Program-made: the position numbers and the translations under genes | The notes under the pieces: generated by a model | What the model was told of the DNA's origin: nothing | Databases searched by the model: none | The model's input: only the letters and a program-made list of their open reading frames with translations | Assembly: GCF_000411475.1 (NCBI RefSeq) | Contig: NZ_KE150464.1 | Span: 682,001-746,000, forward strand | Length of the DNA: 64,000 bases | From: Streptococcus sp. HPH0090 | GTDB lineage: Bacteria; Bacillota; Bacilli; Lactobacillales; Streptococcaceae | Direction of reading: 5' to 3' | Part shown: positions 9,117 through 18,790 of the stretch, piece by piece | Position numbering within the stretch: the first letter of the stretch is position 1 | How the letters are laid out: every line of letters begins with the position of its first letter

Positions 9117-10250
9117 TTATTCAACCATTAAATCTCTAATTGTATCATATTCTTTATCAATAACCTCTTGCAATACATGACCATAAGTCCTGATAAGTTG
9201 CTGAATATCTTTATGCCCCATCAACTTTGCAACTACCCATATATCAACTCCTTGTGACAATAAATATGATCCGTATGTATGCCTTCCTGAAGTCGCAGAC
9301 ATCTCCTGACTGCCAATTCCAAGTTCCGATAAACATACTCTTAAATATTTGTTTAAACCTGCATTAGTCGGTATTCTATACCTTCTATCATAGAAAACTA
9401 AATCTTCCTTATTCAAATCTTTACGATCATAAAGAACCATAGATTGTTCTTCTTTTAAATCTTTCAAAACTTGTAACAACTTATCGTCAACAGGAATCTC
9501 TCTAATTGAAGTCTTTGTTTTTGGAAGAGTAAATACTTGTTTATCACCTGAAAATCTCCGATATGTTTTGATCGTCCTATTTTCAAAATCAATATCAGAC
9601 CAACAGACTGCCATTCCTTCACCAACCCTAAAACCTGTCTTAAATAAGAAATACAATAAATAAGGCATTACAGATTCTCTATAATTAAATTTTGACCGTA
9701 AATGAGATAACAAATCTTTATAGTTAGAAATACTATGAATATACTTATCTTCAATATCTCTACCAGCTAACCCAAATATTTTAACTCCATCAGTAAAGTC
9801 ATTCATCACTATACCACTACGCTTACTAAACTTAACAACAGTCCGTATATCTGCATTTAAACGACCAACATATTCTTTAGTAACCTTTTCTCCATACTCA
9901 TTTAATCGAATTTGATATTCTTTATGAGTAATTTGTACTGCTGGAATATCCGAAAAGAGTTTTTCTATCATCTTTCCTCTAAAACGATAGCCTTCTTTCG
10001 TAGATTCTGCCTTTTCTGAAGGTAAAATCATAAGATCATACCAATCTTTCCATAAATCAAACAAAGTAACCTTACTATCAAATCTAGCTGTATAATTTGA
10101 TTGAAACAGCTTACGTTCTTTCTCTTGCGCTTCATTCATAGCTTCACGCTTCGTCTTAAAGCCTGAATTTGTCGCAATAACTTTGCCTTTTTTATCGAAA
10201 ATTCGATAATCCCAAAGTTTACTCTTGCCACGCTGTCTATAACTTGCCAC
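9117..10250 (-). CDS. int: Tyrosine-type site-specific integrase
   Basis: A 377-residue phage/ICE integrase that excises and integrates the element. The N-terminal arm-binding domain covers about residues 1-60, the SAM-like core-binding domain about 62-160, and the catalytic domain about 175-365. Catalytic residues seen are R208 (KTGFRVGE), a Lys in TKTSIR near 246, R323 (ATSGRHTYGS), H346 (LMGHKD) and Y356 (IRTYGH). The usual His three residues before the second Arg is Thr320. It reads outward to the left end, as integrases of this class often do. The DUF771 gene is 39 bases upstream. Confidence 0.93.
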   Translation of the reverse strand: MASYRQRGKSKLWDYRIFDKKGKVIATNSGFKTKREAMNEAQEKERKLFQSNYTARFDSKVTLFDLWKDWYDLMILPSEKAESTKEGYRFRGKMIEKLFSDIPAVQITHKEYQIRLNEYGEKVTKEYVGRLNADIRTVVKFSKRSGIVMNDFTDGVKIFGLAGRDIEDKYIHSISNYKDLLSHLRSKFNYRESVMPYLLYFLFKTGFRVGEGMAVCWSDIDFENRTIKTYRRFSGDKQVFTLPKTKTSIREIPVDDKLLQVLKDLKEEQSMVLYDRKDLNKEDLVFYDRRYRIPTNAGLNKYLRVCLSELGIGSQEMSATSGRHTYGSYLLSQGVDIWVVAKLMGHKDIQQLIRTYGHVLQEVIDKEYDTIRDLMVE

Positions 10251-10289
10251 AATATCTCCTTTCTAAAACGGCAAATCATCACCATTCTA

Positions 10290-10625
10290 TTATAACATCA
10301 ATGATATTCTTTGATAGTTTTTATCAAAATATTCTCTAGTTTTCCTTGCAAGGAATCTATACGGTGAACCCTTACTCTTTGGATAAAGTACAAAACCATC
10401 TTCATTCTGCTCAATATCCACTTCCTTTTTAATCGCAGGATTCAACAAAATATCATTTACCAGTTTAGTCTTGCTAATTGATAATAATTCCTCAACCTTA
10501 TCAATCGTCCACCATTGACCAACTTCTTCTTTTTGAAGCAAATCTAAATATTCAGTTCGACTAATCAAAACCATATCAGCAGGAATCGGAACTTCAATAT
10601 TAAATACTTGTTTCTGCTCTTTCAT
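10290..10625 (-). CDS. DUF771 domain protein, probable excisionase-like factor
   Basis: A 111-residue protein. The segment WWTIDKVEELLSISKTKLVND and the C-terminal GSPYRFLARKTREYFDKNY match DUF771, a small helix-turn-helix-like family found next to integrases in phages and ICEs. It probably binds DNA and may assist excision, although this is inferred. It starts after the terminator at 10649-10672 and precedes int by 39 bases, so the two are likely co-transcribed. Confidence 0.7.
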   Translation of the reverse strand: MKEQKQVFNIEVPIPADMVLISRTEYLDLLQKEEVGQWWTIDKVEELLSISKTKLVNDILLNPAIKKEVDIEQNEDGFVLYPKSKGSPYRFLARKTREYFDKNYQRISLML

Positions 10626-10648
10626 TTAAAACTCCTTCACACAACAAA

Positions 10649-10672
10649 AAAACAAGCCATTTCTGACTTGTC
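10649..10672 (-). terminator. Terminator after the DUF4160 gene
   Basis: The minus strand folds as ACAAGTCA/TGGCTTGT with a four-base loop, followed by seven T residues. It separates the 10675-11164 genes from the int unit. Confidence 0.7.
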
Positions 10673-10674
10673 CT

Positions 10675-10920
10675 TTAATATGCACTATTTTGATACTCAT
10701 TCCATAATGCCTGAAATTCATCTGCATTTTCTAAAACATACTGTCTTACTATTTTCATATCTTTTGATTTTAATTTTCCATCTCGAAGTTCACCATTTAA
10801 AAACATTGATCCAACTTCTTCACCATGAATATAAATATGAATATGAGCCATCTGACCTTTATGGTTATGTTCATTCGGACGAATTTCAATACCATACTTC
10901 AAAAAAGAATACTTAGGCAT
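10675..10920 (-). CDS. DUF4160 domain-containing protein
   Basis: An 81-residue protein opening with MPKYSFLKYGIEIRPNEHN, with HIHIYIHGEEVGSMFLNGEL in the middle and a C-terminal helix ending FQALWNEYQ. The His-rich IEIRPNEHNHKGQMAHIHI core and the final W are typical of DUF4160. The family often pairs with DUF2442-type proteins, and a toxin-antitoxin role has been proposed. I chose the ATG at 10920; an upstream frame from 10965 is inside the neighbouring gene. It overlaps that gene by eight bases. Confidence 0.65.
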   Translation of the reverse strand: MPKYSFLKYGIEIRPNEHNHKGQMAHIHIYIHGEEVGSMFLNGELRDGKLKSKDMKIVRQYVLENADEFQALWNEYQNSAY

Positions 10921-11164
10921 GTAATAACCCCACGTAGTCCTTCCACGTTTCAAGGTAGTTATCACGATTTAATTCAATTTGTTTTTGCGCAAATCGTATA
11001 TCATAGTCTGCTAAATCTAAATTTTCCACAACTTCACCTGTAAGAATACTAAATGTTCCAATCAATTCATCATCATCATACATACGCAAAATTGGATTGT
11101 TAGGATTTTTAGAAATATCTTCTTTAGTTACTTCTAAATTTGTAACACCAAACTCTTTAATCAT
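10913..11164 (-). CDS. Small protein paired with DUF4160
   Basis: An 83-residue protein of unknown function starting at the ATG at 11164, eight bases after an AAAGGAG site. An in-frame GTG at 11182 lies at that site and is rejected. The C-terminal half, with GTFSILTGEVV and the final helix ending ETWKDY, resembles the end of DUF4160 proteins. It may be a diverged paralogue or the partner of the next gene. No membrane segment is seen. Confidence 0.6.
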   Translation of the reverse strand: MIKEFGVTNLEVTKEDISKNPNNPILRMYDDDELIGTFSILTGEVVENLDLADYDIRFAQKQIELNRDNYLETWKDYVGLLHA

Positions 11165-11223
11165 GATTCCTTCTCCTTTCACTTTCTTTTATTATATCAT
11201 TTTTTCTAAAATTGTCACTTACA

Positions 11224-11754
11224 CTAATTAGTCAATTCAGACAATTTACTTTTAACACGTTTCAAAAGTTCTTGTGTTTCTTCTGTATTGCAATAACTTT
11301 CAAGAGAATCTAACTGCCCATGTATCTTTCTTAAAAGTGGATATGCTTGTAGCTGTCTTTCTAGATTAAAATTTCTACTAGATAAACTAGAATTTTCCAC
11401 TTCCAATCTTGTTACTTCTTGAGTTAATGTTGAATTTTGAAGCACAACTTCCTTCATCAAATCCATCTTATCTATAATTTCTCCAGCCTTTGGAGTATTT
11501 TGAAACAAAATTTCTCTTAACAATTTCTCTTGTACCATTCTATCATAAATATATTTTGTATCTTTTTTTATAGAAACATAGTATTTAAACAATCTATTAT
11601 TTCCTAAATATACTTCATCAGCCAATGCCTTCATCTCAACTTTAAGTACACTATTATCTCGTACTAGCTTAATCAATATTCCTACTAGTAAAATTATCGT
11701 CACAACAATTCCACTAACTATTACCCAATCCATAACTGAATACTCCTTAATCAC
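11224..11754 (-). CDS. Membrane-anchored coiled-coil protein
   Basis: A 176-residue protein with one N-terminal membrane helix (VIVSGIVVTIILLVGILIKL, about residues 11-30) followed by about 140 charged residues with coiled-coil character (for example LTQEVTRLEVENSSLSSRNF). I do not recognise the family. It sits between the T4SS-linked LPXTG gene, from which a terminator separates it, and the DUF4160 pair. A structural or mating-related accessory role is possible but unproven. Confidence 0.65.
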   Translation of the reverse strand: MIKEYSVMDWVIVSGIVVTIILLVGILIKLVRDNSVLKVEMKALADEVYLGNNRLFKYYVSIKKDTKYIYDRMVQEKLLREILFQNTPKAGEIIDKMDLMKEVVLQNSTLTQEVTRLEVENSSLSSRNFNLERQLQAYPLLRKIHGQLDSLESYCNTEETQELLKRVKSKLSELTN

Positions 11755-11792
11755 TTTCTATTTCTGTCTTATTATATTTCTCAAAAAGAAAA

Positions 11793-11818
11793 AACAAGGT
11801 AGGAAATACCCTACCTTG
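11793..11818 (-). terminator. Terminator of the T4SS/LPXTG operon
   Basis: CAAGGTAGG/CCTACCTTG arms with a six-base loop, then a T-rich tract on the minus strand. It lies just after the LPXTG gene at 11825 and ends the conjugation operon. Confidence 0.85.
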
Positions 11819-11824
11819 CTGTTT

Positions 11825-12643
11825 TTAATCAAACTTACGCTTACCAATTACAGTTGCAATCAATCCTACAAATCCCCAAATAGTAGTAAAAATTGTACTA
11901 GCTGTTCCAGTATTCGGAAGGACTTTTAACTGACCTTCTTTATCCTTCAAAACAATAGTACCATCTTTTTGTTTCACAGCACCTACTTCGTAAGGCTCTT
12001 TTTCAGCATAATCACCTTCGCTTGTTTCAACTACAACTTTTCCTTGATTCGTTGAAACTACCTTGTGACCAGTATTTGTTTCAATAGGCTGTTCTTGAAT
12101 ATCTTCTTTAGTGACATTCAATGGTTTAGGAACATCAGACTCTTTCACACCAACATTATCTTCAGCCTTCTTTTTATCCTCCTGAACCTTTGGATCATCT
12201 TCCTTTTGAGAATCAGCTTTTGGCTTTTCCTCTTTTGGTTGATCTTCCTTCGGTTTTTCTGATGGAGTTGTAGGCTCTACTACGACACCTGTATTATCTT
12301 GTGAAGGCTCTTTTTCTGATTCCTTGCCAAGATTTTCAGAAGGCTTTTCTTCTTTAGGCTTTTCCTCTTTAGGCTTTTCTGATGGAGTTGTAGGCTCTAC
12401 CACAACACCTGTATTATCTTGTGAAGGCTCTTTTTCTGATTCCTTACCAAGATTTTCAGCTTCAGCATTTACAGCAGGCACAACAGCAGGCTTATCTTCT
12501 TTTGGCTGTTCTGCAACAACTAGACCAGCAGTATCTTCTTTAGGAGTAACACTTCCACCCAAAGACAATTCATCAGCATTTACACCAGCTACAAAGCTAC
12601 TCAATAGCGTTACACACGCTAAAGTTACAATTTTTTTATTCAT
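11825..12643 (-). CDS. LPXTG protein linked to the conjugation operon
   Basis: A 272-residue wall-anchored protein. The signal peptide is about residues 1-23. The middle is Pro/Glu/Lys-rich and contains two near-identical copies of a roughly 40-residue unit with NLGKESEKEPSQDNTGVV. A short globular region around 175-235 follows, then LPNTG, a hydrophobic helix and GKRKFD. It is the last gene of the T4SS unit, 22 bases after the CHAP hydrolase gene. An extracellular role in mating-pair contact is inferred from position. The unit duplication suggests length variation between strains. Confidence 0.8.
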   Translation of the reverse strand: MNKKIVTLACVTLLSSFVAGVNADELSLGGSVTPKEDTAGLVVAEQPKEDKPAVVPAVNAEAENLGKESEKEPSQDNTGVVVEPTTPSEKPKEEKPKEEKPSENLGKESEKEPSQDNTGVVVEPTTPSEKPKEDQPKEEKPKADSQKEDDPKVQEDKKKAEDNVGVKESDVPKPLNVTKEDIQEQPIETNTGHKVVSTNQGKVVVETSEGDYAEKEPYEVGAVKQKDGTIVLKDKEGQLKVLPNTGTASTIFTTIWGFVGLIATVIGKRKFD

Positions 12644-12665
12644 ATTTTCTTTCCTTTTCTTTCTT

Positions 12666-13787
12666 TTATTTTCCAGTTACATATAAAAATTCTTTTGCCT
12701 GATCAGCAGTAAATACACGATAGTTTGTAATTCCTGTTCCCTGACCACTTTGAACAAAGTTACATTCAGAAATTAATATTGATCCATCATCTTTCACATC
12801 TTCAACAAAAGCCACATGACCATAAGTAGGGTGACCACCTGCCTGCCTTCCTTGAAAACTTACAGCAGAATGTTTCGTAGGAGTATTAGAAACTTCATAC
12901 CCTGACTTATGCGCCCAATCTTGACCATTTCCCATGTATGGATCAAACTGTATTCCAAATTCTTTAGCACGATTAAACACATACCAAGTACATTCACCAT
13001 AAGGATAAGAAGCTGTTATATAACCATCTTTTGTTATCTCCTTATCTATCGAATATCCACTAGGTATATCCATAGCCACTTGACCAGCAGGAACATCTAA
13101 GCTACCAGCTATTGCGTTCCCACCTGATGATCCATCAGATTCAATCGTACCTTTAAAGACTTCATACCACTTCTTACTATCCTTCTCCAGCTTCTCTAAT
13201 TTTGTCTGACCGTCTGTTAAAGCTACACCTTCATAATGTTCAGACCAATATTTAGCACTTTCATAAGGATCAGTTGCCTTTTGCATATAGTCTTTTACCT
13301 TTTTATAGCCATGGTTTAACTCATAACTCATTAACTCCAATTCAACCGTACTATCTAAGGTACGAGAACTAGCCTTCGCCCATCTATCACCATTGATTGT
13401 GTTACCGTCCCAACCTGACCATTGAAAATATCCAGCAACTCCACCTGATGGATTTGTTAGTTTAGGATCAAAGTCACTTTCTCTTTCAGCATTGGCAAGA
13501 GAACCACTTGCGCCCTCTAAAGTGAATTTTTCTTTGGATAATTGCCAGTTAAGAATCTTAATCACATCTTCTGCTCTTTCAACAGAGATATTCGCTTTTT
13601 GTGCTACTTCTTGTGCTGTTAAACGTGTTCTTTTTCCAGTCGTTGAATCAGATGAACCTGAACTTCCAGCAACCACAGCACCCATGACAAGTATCAAAAT
13701 CAAGATAATAGGTAGAATAGTTGTAAGATTCGACAAAAGAAAGGCAACTACATATTTCTTTACCTGATTCTTAATCTGTTTCTTCAT
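12666..13787 (-). CDS. VirB1-like peptidoglycan hydrolase: lysozyme domain plus CHAP
   Basis: A 373-residue membrane-anchored hydrolase that opens the wall for the conjugation channel (Tn916 Orf14 type). One membrane helix lies near residues 13-42. A phage-tail-lysozyme-like domain follows (about 75-200, with GGVAGYFQWSGWDG), then a C-terminal CHAP domain (about 250-373) with YPYGECTWYVF holding the catalytic Cys, GHVAFVEDV the His and ISECNF a later motif. The start overlaps the stop of the VirB6-like gene by one base. Confidence 0.9.
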   Translation of the reverse strand: MKKQIKNQVKKYVVAFLLSNLTTILPIILILILVMGAVVAGSSGSSDSTTGKRTRLTAQEVAQKANISVERAEDVIKILNWQLSKEKFTLEGASGSLANAERESDFDPKLTNPSGGVAGYFQWSGWDGNTINGDRWAKASSRTLDSTVELELMSYELNHGYKKVKDYMQKATDPYESAKYWSEHYEGVALTDGQTKLEKLEKDSKKWYEVFKGTIESDGSSGGNAIAGSLDVPAGQVAMDIPSGYSIDKEITKDGYITASYPYGECTWYVFNRAKEFGIQFDPYMGNGQDWAHKSGYEVSNTPTKHSAVSFQGRQAGGHPTYGHVAFVEDVKDDGSILISECNFVQSGQGTGITNYRVFTADQAKEFLYVTGK

Positions 13788-15886
13788 TAAATCTTATTTC
13801 TCTTTCTATCTATCGTAACATTCGGACGATTTTTCTTATCTTTTCTTCCCTGCTTTTTTGAACTAGAATTTCCTCCCTTCATTCGTTTTGCTTTAGGAGT
13901 ATCAATTTTAGGATTCTTTCCTGAATCCACTTGATTCATTCTATGTTCATTTTTAGCCTGAAATTCTGCTTTCTTTCTAGCCAGTCTTTGTTCTTTCAAA
14001 CGCTTCACTTCAGCACGAGAACTATTTTTGATTTTCTCTTGCAAATCAGCTTTTTTAGTCAATTTATCTGCTTTATCATTAAGCAATTTTTTATTCATTC
14101 CACCTTTAAATGAATTTGCCCTAGCTTGATACAAGAAAGCCATACCACGATTCCCTTTTTCTTTCAAGGCATTCACCGTACTTCTAGCACCATGTTTCAT
14201 AGAAGCATATCTATTCCCAAATTTTCCAAGAGATTCATTTTTCGAACTGTTAGATCGTAAACCTTTAAGGCGTGATTGCAAGTTGTCTTTACCCATCTTC
14301 AAACCACCTTTAGCAAACTGACCACCAGCAGAAAGTCCACTCTTTCCAGCACCGAACATTCTTTCACGAATCTTTTTAGTACCTTGATTGAGATTCAAGC
14401 CATTCATTCTATTTACAGGTAATCGTCCAATTTGTGAGAACAATGACAGGATCATATTCTTATTCTTAAACATTAAGAGCAATAGAATAGCTTTTACAAA
14501 TATCACGATCAGAACATTTTGACCGACTGCCAAGCTAATAAAATCTGTTAGTGAATTATAGAAAAACACAAATAGAGTTGTAGCTAACAAGGTCACAGAC
14601 GATAGAATCAACATTGATATAGCTTTTTTATTGAATGAGTGAATCAAACCTTCCATTGAAGGAAATAGACTAACCAGCAGAATAAACGGTAACAAGAGAA
14701 TCAAGAACACATAAATCATCAAAAAGAAGAACCTTGCTAGTCCTAAGACTAGATAAACAATTCCTACTACGGTTACATCAATCAATGAAGAAAAAGCATA
14801 GCTAAACTTTGCGCCCCACTCACTTTTCAACATTTTGTTTTCAGGATCTTTGTCTTTTGCAATATCCTTGATTTTCTTACCACCAACAAGATAATCTCCA
14901 TCACCTTGCTTATAGCCAGCTAAATCTTCAAATTCTGCTTCAGATAACTGAAATTCTCCATCTTCTTTCAAAGGCGAATTCATATACTTATACGATTTTA
15001 CGATTGTTTCAGTAAAATAGACATCAATAGCATTAGAATTTTCATTGGTCAAAGTCTTTGTAATTTGACCATTAAGAGAAATCGTTGTCGTTCTAAATCC
15101 ATCATACAAATGAGTTAGTAAATACTTATTCTGATCATTTACATTTATTTTAATAAAGTAAAGACCAATAATTGTATAAATCAACAACATTTTCACAAAT
15201 GCTTTAACGACACTTCCGTTACCAGTTGCGAACAGATACAAGAGATACATAGCCATACTTGCACCGATAACATAAACTATCTCTTTACTGAACAGAGAAG
15301 AAAATACTTTACTAGAATTGCCTATCACATTATTCAATAAGGTTGATACATCACTCATTCCCTCTACTGCATTATAAATTCCAGCTATAATCGTGAAGAT
15401 AAATTTTGACAACCAAAAGATAGCTTGCACAACAGCATTAAAGAAATAATTCATGTTTGAATCAAAACCAAAGAATTTCTTATCAAAGTAAACCTTGCTA
15501 GTTAGATCAGACATCTTCGACTTATAATTTTCATAAGTCAATTTTCTTGCTTCTGCTTCTTTCTTTTGAATAGCTTTTTTACCTTCCACATCCTTCTTTG
15601 CTCGTTCAAGCGTTTTCTTTGCTATTTCAGCATCACGATCTTTAATGACAGGTTTATTCGTATTCTTATCAAATTCAATAATATTAAAATTATTCTTTGG
15701 TAAGTAATCTGTTCCAATACCACTATCCAGCTTCACAGACGAATCAGAAGATGGAGTTGTCGTTGAAATCGAATTAGAATTAAAAGCATTTATTCCACTA
15801 TTCGGTAATGATGGTTCAGTCGCACCAGCTAAAAAGGGAAGGAAAAAGATAGACAAAACAAATCCTAGTAAAATATTTCTTCTCAT
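13787..15886 (-). CDS. VirB6-like T4SS membrane protein (Tn916 Orf15 type)
   Basis: A 699-residue polytopic protein of the CD3337/EF1877 mobilome family. It has a signal-like segment (about 1-22), a charged linker, and membrane helices spread over about 145-485 (for example FFFLMIYVFLILLLPFILLV). The C-terminal 190 residues are Lys/Arg-rich and cytoplasmic. It would form the inner-membrane channel of the conjugative T4SS. It lies between the VirB4-like ATPase and the CHAP hydrolase. Confidence 0.85.
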   Translation of the reverse strand: MRRNILLGFVLSIFFLPFLAGATEPSLPNSGINAFNSNSISTTTPSSDSSVKLDSGIGTDYLPKNNFNIIEFDKNTNKPVIKDRDAEIAKKTLERAKKDVEGKKAIQKKEAEARKLTYENYKSKMSDLTSKVYFDKKFFGFDSNMNYFFNAVVQAIFWLSKFIFTIIAGIYNAVEGMSDVSTLLNNVIGNSSKVFSSLFSKEIVYVIGASMAMYLLYLFATGNGSVVKAFVKMLLIYTIIGLYFIKINVNDQNKYLLTHLYDGFRTTTISLNGQITKTLTNENSNAIDVYFTETIVKSYKYMNSPLKEDGEFQLSEAEFEDLAGYKQGDGDYLVGGKKIKDIAKDKDPENKMLKSEWGAKFSYAFSSLIDVTVVGIVYLVLGLARFFFLMIYVFLILLLPFILLVSLFPSMEGLIHSFNKKAISMLILSSVTLLATTLFVFFYNSLTDFISLAVGQNVLIVIFVKAILLLLMFKNKNMILSLFSQIGRLPVNRMNGLNLNQGTKKIRERMFGAGKSGLSAGGQFAKGGLKMGKDNLQSRLKGLRSNSSKNESLGKFGNRYASMKHGARSTVNALKEKGNRGMAFLYQARANSFKGGMNKKLLNDKADKLTKKADLQEKIKNSSRAEVKRLKEQRLARKKAEFQAKNEHRMNQVDSGKNPKIDTPKAKRMKGGNSSSKKQGRKDKKNRPNVTIDRKRNKI

Positions 15887-15897
15887 TTTTCCTCCTT

Positions 15898-18405
15898 CTA
15901 TTGAACTGACACCAAATCTGATTTAACTGTTTCAAACAATGGTAAAAATTCAGGGAAAATTGTACCATCAACAGTTATACGTTCCTTACGTCCAAATGTA
16001 TCATAGTAGATACATTGACCCATTGTCTGATTTTCAAGCCATGCTCTTGAAGCATCATCGTTTTCAACTCTTAAATGTTCCAGTATTGCTTCTGTTTCTG
16101 TATTTTCAGGAAACGCAAATACTGTACCAAAACCAGTTGTATCATCACTTGTTTTCAAGTCTTTTACCGATTGAGTAATAAGTACCAAGAAATTATTGAA
16201 TGATCGTCCAGTACGTTTAACACGATTGACTACTTGCCTTCCAGCAGGAGTTGACATAATCTGCCATGCTTCATCAAGGTATAACATTGTTTCCTTATCT
16301 TTCTCACGTTCACCAAAGATCGCACAGAAATAGGTCAAAGCATACATAACAGTCAAACTTCTTAATTGTGTTTCAGTCATTTCATCTTTGTCAGTACCTT
16401 CAGGCATATCAAGACCAGTAATTTCAACAATAATTGTCTTATCATCAGTCTTTAATACTTCTTGACTACCATCAGCAAAACACAATGATAACAATGAATT
16501 TTTTGAAATTCTCTTTAGTAAATATCCAGCAGTTGAAACTTCCTCTTTTGACGATTTTTCCAATTCATCAAAAACTTGTAACATACCAACCTTTTCACCA
16601 GCTTTTCTACGCTCAATCACTTTATCAAGTGAATCTAACAGGTGAGCTTTAATCTTAATATAAGTATCTTTATCCAACACAGAAGCAACAAGTACGGTTG
16701 CTAACTCCGTCAACTCACCTTCATCTTGCAAGAATGAGAATGGATCAAGAACACCTCTATTCTCTTCCTTACGCATATCCAAAGTAATAAAGCGAATAGA
16801 TCGTATGTATTCTTGTAATTCTTCGTATTCACCTTTTTCTTCCAAATCAGCTAGCACAGATAAATATTGTGTTCGCATTTCAGCTTTAGGATCGACATAA
16901 AGAACTTTTGCTTTTAACAATGAATGGTAAGTAAAGAGTAATTTTGTCAAGAATGACTTACCGTTACCAGTTGCACCAGTAATAGCTGTATGAGGATTGC
17001 TTGTTTCTTTACCGTGAACACCAATTTTATTAGCTTGTAACAAGTTAGTAAATACAACATTCGTGCTATTATCTAAAGCACGTTTAAAATCTCCATACCA
17101 TGAAGCACTTTCTTTATCAATTCGACCAATAGGGAAACCAACATCAGTACCTACTTTTTTCTTTGTAAAAAATAGATTCTCACAAAGACCACGCAAACTT
17201 GAATATTGTAAATACCCTTCTCTATCACCATCAACTAATTCAGTCATTCTACACTTATAGAATAGATAAATCTGATCGGCAACAGCCTTCACAATTTCAA
17301 CTTCCAAATCTTTCAATCTTGAAGCTAAAATATCATACTTCACATTCAATTCTTCAATGCTATCACCAGTAATTTGTAATAAGTGAAGGTATATAATCAT
17401 AGGTTCATTGTTATCAGACTTTTCTTGATAATCTTCTAGTAACTGATAACTTTCTAAGACTTCAATCTTTTGAACATCATCATTTTCTGCTGTTTCAGTC
17501 ACAGTATTCCCAAGATTTTTACGTTTATTCCTTGCCCTTGTATTCAAAGAATAAAATCCACTTTTGGTTGAGAATTTCACTTTCAAGACACTATTTACAG
17601 GGAAACCAATATTCTTAATCTCTTCTGCTAAGTGCAAGTAGGAAACATTCTTTGGATAACCATATACAGGAATCGTTGCTACATAGCTTTCTTCTTCACC
17701 ATTGACCAGCTTCAAAGCGTTACCTGATCCAATTTCAATGATTGTTTCATCAACATTCTCAATCGAATTTTGAAGGGCGATAATTTCACTATCTTTATCA
17801 TAGTATTGACCATTCAAGAAATGAATCCGATTCAACAACATCAAATCATCTTTCACGACTTCCTGAATATTCAAAGCGTGTAATTTTGTCTGAATCAATT
17901 CTTTTTGATCCTGCCATTCCTTCGCCCAATCGACCTTCGGTAATTCTTCAAAACCAACCATTTTCATAACTGATTTTCTAACGTTTGCAACAGACTGTTT
18001 CACCGTCACTTTAAAATCAGACGATACATTGACCGACTTCAAAGGCACTACTAGATAGTCTTTTGATTCTAACAAATAGGTAACTTCTTCTTCTAAGCGT
18101 TCAGCTAAATTTGAAATCACATAATTTGCCAATGGAGAACTTCCAACACCCTGCTCAATATCGTGAGAAAGCAACTCAATTTTCTTTGCCAATTCTAAGT
18201 CAAAATTCAGAGTATAGATTCCAAAATCACCATATTCAGCAATACTTGATAAATAATTGAATACTAAGTCTTTTGACTCTTCCTTCTCACCATCTTCAAT
18301 AGTGTTAATAACTTGTGGCTCAACTTCAAATACAGCCAGCACACTTCCATCTTTCAAGAGAATCAAGCTATCATCTATCGCCCAAATATTATTCGTTAAT
18401 TCCAC
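15898..18405 (-). CDS. VirB4-like T4SS ATPase (Tn916 Orf16/TcpF type)
   Basis: An 835-residue conjugation ATPase. Walker A GATGNGKS is near residues 477-484 and Walker B MLYLDEAW near 690-697; the N-terminal domain is VirB4-like. It would power assembly or substrate transfer at the cytoplasmic face of the channel. It overlaps the TcpE gene by 17 bases and is followed after 11 bases by the VirB6-like gene. The length is normal for the family and no frame damage is seen. Confidence 0.93.
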   Translation of the reverse strand: MELTNNIWAIDDSLILLKDGSVLAVFEVEPQVINTIEDGEKEESKDLVFNYLSSIAEYGDFGIYTLNFDLELAKKIELLSHDIEQGVGSSPLANYVISNLAERLEEEVTYLLESKDYLVVPLKSVNVSSDFKVTVKQSVANVRKSVMKMVGFEELPKVDWAKEWQDQKELIQTKLHALNIQEVVKDDLMLLNRIHFLNGQYYDKDSEIIALQNSIENVDETIIEIGSGNALKLVNGEEESYVATIPVYGYPKNVSYLHLAEEIKNIGFPVNSVLKVKFSTKSGFYSLNTRARNKRKNLGNTVTETAENDDVQKIEVLESYQLLEDYQEKSDNNEPMIIYLHLLQITGDSIEELNVKYDILASRLKDLEVEIVKAVADQIYLFYKCRMTELVDGDREGYLQYSSLRGLCENLFFTKKKVGTDVGFPIGRIDKESASWYGDFKRALDNSTNVVFTNLLQANKIGVHGKETSNPHTAITGATGNGKSFLTKLLFTYHSLLKAKVLYVDPKAEMRTQYLSVLADLEEKGEYEELQEYIRSIRFITLDMRKEENRGVLDPFSFLQDEGELTELATVLVASVLDKDTYIKIKAHLLDSLDKVIERRKAGEKVGMLQVFDELEKSSKEEVSTAGYLLKRISKNSLLSLCFADGSQEVLKTDDKTIIVEITGLDMPEGTDKDEMTETQLRSLTVMYALTYFCAIFGEREKDKETMLYLDEAWQIMSTPAGRQVVNRVKRTGRSFNNFLVLITQSVKDLKTSDDTTGFGTVFAFPENTETEAILEHLRVENDDASRAWLENQTMGQCIYYDTFGRKERITVDGTIFPEFLPLFETVKSDLVSVQ

Positions 18406-18781
18406 GATAAATTCTTCTCACTTTCTCATATTTTTTACCTTTACAAAAATACATTGAATTTCTCTTACTGTCATATTTAACCCAAAACATTAAATAATCA
18501 ACTAAGAATCGAAACAATGATTTTCCATCAATTTTATTTTCAGCTAGTAAATTTCCACACCACCAGCCAATGAACAATGAACCCATGAATCGGAAACCCC
18601 AATCCAAGAAGGGTACATACCCTAGCAAGAACCATGAAATAGCAAAACTTACTAGAGTATAAATGATCGTTGACATTTTCAATGCAAACGGTAAACTAAA
18701 TTCCTCATTTATCTTATGCACCCATATAGGCTGTCTAAAAGCAGTAGTGTAAACATACAACTTCTTATCTTCTCTTTTCAT
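18389..18781 (-). CDS. TcpE family conjugal transfer membrane protein
   Basis: A 130-residue protein with two or three hydrophobic segments (about 35-58, 65-82). It opens with KKLYVYTTAFRQPIWVHKIN, whose YTTAFRQP motif is typical of the TcpE/Orf17 family, a T4SS component first described in pCW3. The order TcpC, small TcpD-like protein, TcpE, VirB4 is conserved in this superfamily. The 3' end overlaps the ATPase start by 17 bases. Confidence 0.88.
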   Translation of the reverse strand: MKREDKKLYVYTTAFRQPIWVHKINEEFSLPFALKMSTIIYTLVSFAISWFLLGYVPFLDWGFRFMGSLFIGWWCGNLLAENKIDGKSLFRFLVDYLMFWVKYDSKRNSMYFCKGKKYEKVRRIYRGINE

Positions 18782-18790
18782 AGCGTAGTC

